Assembly (NCBI RefSeq): GCF_943734655.1
Contig: NC_071355.1
Span: forward strand, 241,359,183-241,423,182
Source of the DNA: Sabethes cyaneus
Taxonomy: Eukaryota; Arthropoda; Insecta; Diptera; Culicidae
DNA length: 64,000 nucleotides
Reading direction: 5' to 3'
A model generated the notes under the pieces. It was not told the origin of the DNA. It was given only the letters and a program-made list of their open reading frames with translations, and made no database searches. Of this stretch, positions 56,105 to 64,000 are shown in pieces; positions within the stretch are counted from its first letter, which is position 1, and each line of letters opens with the position of its first letter. The position numbers and the translations under genes are program-made.

Positions 56105-56175
56105 GGATGTGGAGGCGCCTGAGAATAAACCCATGCCTGGGTTTCCCAGGCCTGATTCTACTAAGATTCATATTA
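56105..56175. mobile_element. Fragment of tRNA-headed SINE (family 2)
   Basis: TGGAGGCGCCTGAGAATAAA, CCCATGC and CTGATTCTACTAAGATTC match the body of the 32955 copy in the same orientation. The tRNA-like head is lost. It lies between the two minisatellite blocks. Confidence 0.65.
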
Positions 56176-56192
56176 GTATAATCTTCAGCAGA

Positions 56193-56800
56193 ATATCAGC
56201 TTGATTTCACTGCTCGACTTAAACACTCGACTTGACTGCTCGACTCAAATGCTTGACTGAACTGCTCGATTCAACTGCTAGACTGAAGTACACGATTCAA
56301 CTGCTCGACTCGACTCAACTGTTGGACTAAACTACTCGACTCAGCTGCTTGACTCAACTACTCGATTGGACTATACGAATCGGCTGCTCAACTCAACTGC
56401 TGTACTCGATTGCTCGATTCAACTGCTCGACTAGACTACTCGATTGAACTGCTCGAATCTACTGCTTAACTCGACTCGACTACTCGACTCAACTGCTAGA
56501 TTTCACTGTGAAACTTAACTGCTCGACTGAACTACTTGACCCGACTGCTCGACTAAACTGCTTGACTAAACTGTTTGATTCGACTACCCGACTAGACAAA
56601 CTGCTAGACTTGACTGCTCGATTCAACTGTTCGACTGAACTGCTTGACTTAGCTGTTGGACTCGACTGCTCGACTGGACTGCTCGACTGAACTGCTTGAC
56701 TAAACAGCTTGATTCAACTGCTCGACTAGACTGTTCGATAACTGCTTGATTCGCATGCTCGACTCGTCTGTTCAACTCGATGTTCTGATCTGTTAAACCA
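56193..56800 (+). repeat. 13-bp minisatellite, block 2
   Basis: About 45 degenerate copies of (A/G)ACTGCTCGA(C/T)T(C/G) at mostly 13-base spacing. Two places have 5-6 extra bases (for example CTCGACTCGACT). It is the same unit as block 1, with 430 bases of other sequence, including a SINE fragment, between the blocks. The 60-codon frame here is a by-product. Confidence 0.9.
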
Positions 56801-58429
56801 GACCGGGCCAAGTCGCAAAATTTTAAAAAATGAGTTAATGACGCAAACGATCAAGAATTTTCTAAGCAACATTTTACTAATCAGACTACATAAATGTTGC
56901 AAACAACCAGAGTTATACGATGATTTCAAACGATTGATAGCTATAAACCATACAGAGCAGCAAACTTTGAATGCGTTTTTCTCGTAGTCAGTATTTTGTC
57001 ACTCGATTCTGTCTGACTTAACACCAACTATATGAATCGGTTTGCGGCAGAAAATAGACGGTTCAAAGCCACTCACACAAAAGAGTCATTTTGCCCACCT
57101 ATAGGATCAGCACAGTGAAAATAATGTTTTTATTCAGATAAATAAAATCCAATGCGAGCGTAAAAACTATTTGTTTCAGTTTCCGGCTAAGACTTTCTTA
57201 TGTACAACATCTTAGAGCTATACATATTATGCAATATAAGAACTCAAAGCACTAATACAAAGATTAAACATCTTCGCAAACACTAACCAATGCACAGTGG
57301 TCCAGAGACGAAAACTAAGTGGAAATTCACATTTTGCGGCTAAGCGATTCATAATAGCTCCCTGCAATGTTCAGCAATTTTCTTCAACTCTAACAGACAA
57401 TTAATGTGAAATCAATGGCTAAGTTCAAGTTTGGCTTGTAAACACATAACACATACTAACTTTTTATTGAAAAGAAATAGAAGGATAATTTCTTCGACAA
57501 AGTTGTAGCTAAAGATTATATAAGTAACTTTCCGAAAGACATAGTATGCGTATTTTTTATAGTTTCTATCTCACAGGACGTTTTATATAAAGACCTCTCA
57601 AAAATCACTTTTTCGCTAATTACTTCAAATTTAATGGTTTTATTGCATCATAATATTTTACAAAGTTGTTTCTCTTATCAAAAGACATACTTTTGTAGAA
57701 CATTGAATGTTGAAAACTCATACGTATAACGAGTTCTAACGTTTTTCCTGTGTTTTTCTAGTCTTTTTCAGAATAGAATATCTCAAAAAGGGGCAAACGG
57801 AAAAAATCAAAAGTGGCCGTTTCTGAAAGTTTGAAATTTTATTTCAAACCTATGTGAAAATAAAAAACTGTTTTTTTCTCTGTCTCGAGTAAATTTCAGT
57901 TTAATTATTCCATGCTTGGCCATTTTCCACTATGCAGCATTTGAGTAATTCTCGCTGAAACGGGGCCACTACTGACACGAGGTCTTCAAATATTGGAACT
58001 TTTGCGCTTAATTGGTTGAAAGTGGTTAAAAAATTGGAATTACACTTTTGATACCTCGAAACAGTGGACCCCTCGTTCGCCAAGGGGCCTAACAGTTTCA
58101 ATAAAAGTTGAATTTTGAGCAAACCTTGAGATCTACATCACGTGATATTTCTGTAAATTTGTCATAAAGTAGAAGAACAGGGCTTTCAAATGGAATAAAA
58201 AAAATTTTGGCGGCCATCTTGGATTTGGTCGCCATATTGGATTTTATCAAAAAATAGCCGTTTTCACCATGAGCCCCTCTAACCGATTTTCATTTTGAGA
58301 CCACCATTGGAAAGCTGAGAAAAGCAGCTATAAGAAACATTCATAAAATTAGGTGTGCAATGGCATTAACTGAATAAAACAACCAGTTATTTGTGCTAAT
58401 GCTAATAGCATCGTCAACCAAATCAGATT
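56801..58429. other. Repeat-like non-coding DNA
   Basis: TGCACAGTGGTCCAGAGACG at 57293 resembles the CACAGTGRTCC end seen at 43177. The text GGCGGCCATCTTGGATTTGG with GTCGCCATATTGG near 58209 is of dispersed-repeat character. No reading frame is credible. Confidence 0.4.
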
Positions 58430-58576
58430 ACCCACGAATGACCGAAACAGGAATAGCCGAAATAACAAATGGAGTAAATGATCTGAAGCACGAATGGCCG
58501 AGTGCCACACTCGACCAAAAATATTTGCGGCTGTATGCTGTCCTTACTCGCTGCCGCTTGTTCGAATTCAACTAAG
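58430..58576 (+). pseudogene. Short protein-like fragment, unknown
   Basis: The frame reads YPRMTETGIAEITNGVNDLK, then HEWPSATLDQKYLRLYAVLT and RCRLFEFN before TAA (58573-58575). AAATCAG just before could be a splice acceptor. The composition is protein-like and there is no match I recognise. It could be a last exon or a transposon remnant. Confidence 0.25.
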
Positions 58577-61500
58577 CGACTATCCCTACTAGTAGTTTTA
58601 GCACAATAGATCTCTATTATTGGTCGCAGTGGTTCATTGTCCTACAAAGAAAAAAAATCCCTACTAGTAAGTAAACCTTGGAAAATACATGCACCTAATA
58701 AGAAATGAATTTTAAACCTACGTTTGACAGATAAGGTCATTTATTTACTGGAAACACTAACATTCATCGTAATTTCGAATAATTTACCAAGATTGGTAAT
58801 TTTTACCGGTACTATAGTATTTTGTGACTATTTTTGAAATACTTTCACCAAAAGCATCCAACACCGACCGCCTTAGTTCTACCTTATGCCATTTTTTTCT
58901 TGTTTTTCAATTGCTGGTCTTTTTTTGGTGAACATTTCATGATTGGTTTGTTTTTTCCTGAATTATGGCTGAAAAACTAACGATCAACAAAGTTAGTTAG
59001 TTTTAGTTTTCAAATCGTAACTCAAGAAATGATATAATTTTCAGCATTAAGTGATTAAAACTTTCTGGACATTACATTTTTGTGTCTCTTTTCTTATTTT
59101 TCTAAATTTGCAATGATTGTCTTCACAACACATAACCGTGTACTGTACAGTAAGATAAAAATTTCAATAATCGCTCCCGCGGACACCGTGCCCATCTGGG
59201 AGGGACAGTTTTAAAATCGCATCTCCTCGAATCCTCCGCTACGTTCTACATAATAATTCTTTCGCAGCTTATACTGAGCAATGCTGCTGTGCTGTGATGG
59301 GGACAACGGCAGGAACAACGTGGAACAAGGTAGGCGAGGCAGGAAAAATGCATATGCACGCAGCAAACCAGGACACGACTAGAGAGGGGGAGGGGGAAAG
59401 GCCACAACACACATGCCAATATGAAGGATGAATGTCGAAACGCACAAAAGTTGGAACGGAGCCGAGCCGCAGTGCGGTTTTCTCATAATGTCTGACAGGC
59501 GGCCAGCAGGGCTCTGGCCTGGCTCTCGATGACGACAGTCCGCGGTGTCGGAACGGAAGCGCACGGAGGTGGTAACTTGCATCGGCTACTGTGACCACTC
59601 CACTGGCACTGGCTCTCTGTCTCTCGCTTGCCGGTTGCCGGTAGCGAGAAAAACTTGTTGAATTGTTAATTATTTTCAAAGTATTGTCAATGCAGAGCGA
59701 GAATGTGATGTCCCCTTGTCCCCCCACCCCCAGGCCAGTTCCTTTGGAGTGAGCTGCGTGTATGCGACGCGATGTCACAAGATCACGTCTGCAATGGCTC
59801 CCCGATCGCGCCGAAAGCGGGGCAATGACGCCGCACCGGTGGCGGTGCGGTGGTGACGGCGGAGAAATATGTTTAAACGTAATTATTTATATTTTATTTT
59901 AATGAGAACCTCGGTACAGTATTATACAGGGAATGTTATCATAATGAATTTATGTGAAGAAATCGTTTGGATTTAATTGCATTGAGGCTAATTAAGGCGC
60001 GTTGGGAACTAGTTTACTGCGATTTTGTCACACGAACGGTCATGAATCGGATGGTGGATCGCAGCGCAAAGTAGGCGCGTTTCTCCGCAAAAACAGGTGA
60101 CGAATGCAATGAAAATATCATAACTGTGAGACGCATGCTGCTGCGTGCTGCGATTTATCAGTTACAGTTGTAATCCTGTGTGAAAAAAACGGAAAAACTT
60201 GAGATAAGTCTCAAGCAGGATCGACGTGAATGGCTTCGTAAGCACAATCGACACACAAGTTTTGCTCTGATAAAATGGAATGCTGAACAAGCGACAGCTG
60301 AGGAATAAACGGAAGCGCTTGGGCTCAAAACTTTATGAGAACGATAACGACGTGGATGATGGTTATGGTGCAAAATAAGCACCGAATGCATGGAATTTAC
60401 ATAATTACTTCGGAAAGAATTAAGAGTAAAAAAACAGCGAAATATAAACTACAGAATTATCTACGAAATTAAGTAAATGTGTGGAAAAAGTGCTGCTATA
60501 CATGCAAATTCGCCGCTTGCTACGTTCGACTGCACAGGCGTCGCCTTGGTAGCGGCTGTCAGTCAGTGGAAGAGAGTGTTAAGTTGGCATGCAAGGCGCA
60601 GATAAATATTAGCTAATCTCATTCAATTGAATATTCTCGAGCAGAACCAGCCATGAGATACTGGCTGAGAGCGTAATTGTTTTTATCCATTAGCATTTGA
60701 GGTAGAAATTTTACCGATAATCAGAAAGACTTATCATTCCCACCAGGTTTCGGTCATAAGAAAGTCAATTAGCGTCAGATATTCATTTCCAGCCCGACAC
60801 CGCCAATCGAATGCAACATACATATTTCGCAGGCGATCTAATTATACGCGAACAATTCGATCCAACTGTCATAATGGGAGGCAATAAAAACTTTTACTCT
60901 TTGCCAACCGACGACATACCGCTGATTCCATACCGTGCCCCATTTAGCGAACTTCGTTTTTACCAGACGTGAAAAATTAATTAGATTTATGTTGTCATTA
61001 AAGACGTCCTTAGCACAAAAGTTCACTGCCTCTCCGGTCCTCCACAACTCCCCATCCCCACACACACACAACAACCGACCACTTGACGCGACCGAGCGAC
61101 CGACCGACGATGCAAGTTTAGCTCTTCGCCCCAGTCAGCGGAGGAAATTGTCGGTTATTATCAGCACCCCGTGAGGGGCACCATCCATCGCACCATCCTC
61201 GCCGTTTTGCAACAGAAGTCGGCTCATTCTCGAGACTTTTAATCTCGTGTGAACAAAAAATAAATAAATAAACTGTAACCACCGTATGCACTACCATGGT
61301 GACTATCATCGCGTAGCCCCGCGTACGCGCGCGAAAAACGAAAGGTAGGCGGTGACACTGCCAAGGTAACAAGAACATCCGTCCGTGTCCGCTGACACTG
61401 GCGCGGGGGTGTTGTACTCGTAAAGTACCTACGATGAGAACACTGCCGCTGATGGGTTTATTACCCGGAAGAAAAGTGTTTTGCAATTACAAAGTTAATT

Positions 61501-61590
61501 TTAGTATAAGGCAAAGTTATGGTCCCAAAAAAGATTTTAGCTTTTCAGAAGTTAGAATACCAGTTTCGAACGAACTTCACCTAATTGGCT
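58577..61590. other. Unique DNA, GC-richer from 59.2 kb; no gene named
   Basis: 59150-61560 has mixed composition without repeats or element ends. The 169-codon minus frame (59269-59778) is Ser/Arg/Pro-rich and lacks family likeness. Text such as TTAATTATTTTCAAAG and TAATTAAGGCGC is homeodomain-site-like. I treat it as candidate regulatory or intronic DNA. Confidence 0.35.
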
Positions 61591-61599
61591 TACCGTCAT

Positions 61600-61915
61600 A
61601 AGCTTGATGAACAAAATTTCTCCAATTCACTCGGTTGAAGGCCGCCGCTCCCCAATTCTTTGGACCCAAATTCTCCGCCAGATCTCGCTCCACCTGGTCT
61701 TGTTCCTATTCATGATTTGAAGCAAACACCATCTTTGCAGGGTAGTTGTCCGGCATTCTTGCAACAGGCCCTGTCCATCGTATCTGCTTCAACTTCAGAT
61801 ACCATTTAAATACTGGGTTCACCATTGAGCTATGAGTCGTTGGTTCATTCGCCGCCTCCGTAGTCCGTTCTTCTGGTACGCCGCCGGAGATCATTCTTAG
61901 CACTCGTCATTCGAA
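61600..61915 (-). pseudogene. LINE C-terminal tail relic
   Basis: On the minus strand, VLRMISGGVPEERTTEAAN, YLKLKQIRWTGPVARMPDN, YPAKMVFASNHE and, after a stop, QDQVERDLAENLGPKNWGAA with FNRVNWRNFV. This is the same GHVARMPD...W tail seen at 1-744 and 41270, from a diverged copy. Confidence 0.85.
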
Positions 61916-62499
61916 CACTCCGAGACATTCATTCAATCATTCTAAATTATATTCTAAATAATACGAATTCATTCAGTCAAAAATAACAATAATAAGAATT
62001 TCATTTGATATAGAAATACACTCAAGCCAAAAATAAATTAGACAAATTCAGTTATTTCGATTAAGTGTGCATCTACCTAGTTTCGAGTTCAAGAAGATAA
62101 GAGAAAGATTATTTGAATACATCGGGATATTAAAAGCTGACCAACAATTGAGTATATTTTTCGTTTTGTAAACTTATTGAACCAGAAAAAGCCACGCTCG
62201 GGCGTGCCAACGGGCACATTAGGATCGCCGTCAGAAAGATCCTAATTATGGTATACTGGACACTGGATTGGCGTTTAGGACTAGACGCAACGAGGCTGGC
62301 AAACGTGCTATTCTGCTCCCTGAATAAGGAAGGGTGACACCTTCCTGAAACGGCGAGTGGGTTAATGGTGCGATTGCCTCGCACCAGGATTGGCAGGCTA
62401 AGATGTAACATTCCTGACTAGCGCTGATCCGGCTTTGGTACCCCATAAAGGATTGTGTCAATGGGATCACCAAAGCGACTGCAAACATCGCAAACATCA

Positions 62500-63596
62500 C
62501 AGTAAGTAGGAGGAAAAGGAGAGGTGGACCCGTTTGCCCAAAGTGCGAAGCTACAGCGGTCGCCAACTCGGACCGAGGCTGCTATGGCAAATGTCCGATG
62601 AAACGAGCACCCCGAAGGAGTAAAGCCTGTATTGGGCACTGGTAAGAGCACTCCCCAGGCCGTGCAACAAGCTTTGCCTTACGGTAGGTCGAAGCTGGAG
62701 GAGGCTAGGAAAGCAGCCGATGAGCTCTACGGGTTTGTCAAGGAATAAAGAAATTAAGCAGTTGGCAATAAGAATCAAGTCCACCCTTCAAGTCGTCGAC
62801 AAAGAACATCAAACCTTGCGAACGCGTGCTGAAGAGGCCGAAAAGGCAAACAGGCAAATGCTAGGGAAGCATCGCAAATAACGCACCTGGGCGAAAGTGA
62901 AAAGACACCGTGTCGCTACCTTTCGCTTTCCAACAAGCGAGGTAAAACGTCACCAGAAGAATTAGCAGCAAATGGCCTTAAAAAGCTCAAAGATACCCAC
63001 GAAGAGCGTACGCCCCAGGAGACGGTAGGAACAGTTGTTCTAGACGATGGTTGGCATACAGCTGCCGGAAGAAAAAACAAGGAGAAAAGAATGCAGCCTC
63101 GAAGGCTGAGAAAGAAGGGGGATGCCCTAGTAGTGGAACTGAAAGATAAAGCCACTTACGCGGAACTTTTGCGGAAGGTGAGGAATGACCCAGCACTCAA
63201 AGAACTAGGTGACAACGTGGTGAAAACCAGGCGCACGCAAAACGGAGACATGCTCTTTGAATTGAAGAAAGACCCTTCGGTAGAAAACTCCTTGGGTGGC
63301 AAGAGACGACATTCGAGTGCAGAAACCTAGACGAGATCACGACAGAGGATGAGCTGATAGCTGCCCTGAAGGAGCAAACACAATTAGGAGATGTTTCATT
63401 TTCTGTGCGGTTGAGGAAACGATACGGGGGTACCCAGGTAGCTACAATTAAACTTCCCGTAGCTGCTGCCGGTCAGGCATTGGAGACCGGCAAAATCAAA
63501 GTGGGGTGGTCAGTGTGCTCCCTGAGAGCTACTCAACTACCAGAGAGATTCTTTAAGTGGATGGATTTTGGACACGCGTTGACTGGCAGAAGATAA
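62500..63596 (+). pseudogene. R1/Jockey-type LINE ORF1 (gag-like), frameshifted
   Basis: ORF1 proteins of such LINEs bind the element RNA. Visible parts in order: RSKLEEARKAADELYGFVK, then a shift, NKEIKQLAIRIKSTLQVVD with TRAEEAEKANRQ (helical, likely coiled coil), EELAANGLKKLKDTHEER, LDDGWHTAAGRKNKEKR, GDALVVELKDKATYAELLRK with VRNDPALKELGD, RRTQNGDMLFELKKDPS, LRKRYGGTQVATIKLPVAAA and GKIKVGWSVCSLRA. The final RFFKWMDFGHA is a zinc-knuckle start whose cysteines have been lost. The stop TAA (63594-63596) overlaps the ORF2 ATG by one base. Frame breaks occur near 62750, 62870 and 63330. Confidence 0.85.
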
Positions 63597-64000
63597 TGGA
63601 GGTGACCCAACTCAATCTGAACCATTGTGACACGACACAACAACTGGCTGTGGCAGTCAACTACAGAAACGGAGTGCGACGCTGCAATTATTGCTGAGCC
63701 GTATCATGTTCCTCCTGACAACGGTAACTGGATTGCAGACAGAGCAAGGATGGCTGCAATTCATATTACGGGTAGATATCCTATCCAGGAAGTGGTCGCA
63801 AGCACAAACAACGGGTTCGTTATCGCCAAGATCAACGGCATATTCGTGTATAGTTGTAGTTGGACGAACTCACTGAACAGCTCACCAATCGGGCACCAGT
63901 CGTGATTGGAGGCGACTTTAATGCTTGGGCAGTGGATTGGGAAAGCAGATGCACCAATGCAAGTGGCTACAGTCTACTACAAGCTCTTGCGAAACTGGAT
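63596..64000 (+). pseudogene. R1/Jockey-type LINE ORF2 start: endonuclease domain
   Basis: ATG at 63596 (in TAATG) opens MEVTQLNLNHCDTTQQL. A shift follows, then STTETECDAAIIAEPYHVPP, GNWIADRARMAAIHITGRYP, VASTNNGFVIAKINGIFVYS and, after a second shift with a short deletion, VVIGGDFNAWAVDWESRCTN with SGYSLLQALAKLD at the edge. LNLNH, (A/L)EPY and GGDFNAW are the metal- and DNA-contacting motifs of the AP-type endonuclease that nicks target DNA. The RT should lie beyond the window. Confidence 0.9.

Noticed and set aside
56508..56690. 60-codon frame with STELLD-type repeats
   Set aside because: It is the translation of the 13-bp minisatellite.
59269..59778. 169-codon minus frame
   Set aside because: Ser/Arg/Pro-rich, no recognisable domain, no splice context; likely chance in GC-richer DNA.

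Overview
The window looks like a piece of a large, transposon-rich insect genome. A mosquito (culicine-like dipteran) is the best guess. The evidence is many degraded LINE (non-LTR) fragments, tRNA-headed SINEs, DD37E-type mariner relics, numerous small inverted-repeat DNA elements, GC-richer unique islands with CAG/GAC triplet runs, and decayed histone H2A/H2B copies. The species assignment is inference. There is no prokaryotic gene organisation, and almost none of the open frames is a real gene.

Layout. 0-1.1 kb: two LINE reverse-transcriptase relics. 1.1-5.1 kb: mostly unique DNA with one convincing minus-strand first coding exon (4279-4642). 5.2-8.4 kb: a striking 3.2-kb chain of homogenised 7- and 8-bp T-rich tandem repeats whose unit changes block by block. 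8.4-16.5 kb: a BESS-like pseudogene, a LINE relic, about 101-bp tandem repeats, two inverted-repeat elements flanked by TAA/TTA, and a nested SINE. 16.5-19.0 kb: a decayed histone segment with an H2A 3-prime part, an H2A-H2B chimera, a histone-type 3-prime stem-loop and an inverted H2A fragment. It is bounded by two repeats that also occur, in the same order, at 12.5-13.6 kb. 19-23.3 kb: unique DNA, possibly regulatory. 23.35-24.87 kb: a hAT-like element with an 8-bp target duplication that carries a LINE piece and another small element. 25.6-28.5 kb: LINE relics. 28.5-33.6 kb: three inverted-repeat elements and three SINEs. 36-38.4 kb: a GC-rich unique island. 39.3-45 kb: nested DNA elements, a LINE tail and a SINE. 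47.4-48.7 and 54.1-54.8 kb: mariner-like transposase pseudogenes. 49.4 kb: a 223-bp near-perfect palindrome. 50-52.4 kb: unique DNA with triplet repeats. 53.2-54.0 kb: a LINE relic. 55.5-56.8 kb: a 13-bp minisatellite in two blocks. 59.2-61.5 kb: a unique GC-richer island. 61.6 kb: a LINE tail. 62.5-64 kb: the 5-prime half of an R1/Jockey-type LINE running off the right edge.

No pathway or operon is present. What links the parts is insertion history: elements nested within elements, cut-and-paste elements with readable target duplications, and tandem arrays. The strongest items for follow-up are the unit-switching array, the histone chimera with its stem-loop and paired flanks, the nested hAT-like element, and the 13-bp minisatellite. 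All element ends and repeats were read by eye; no database search was possible.
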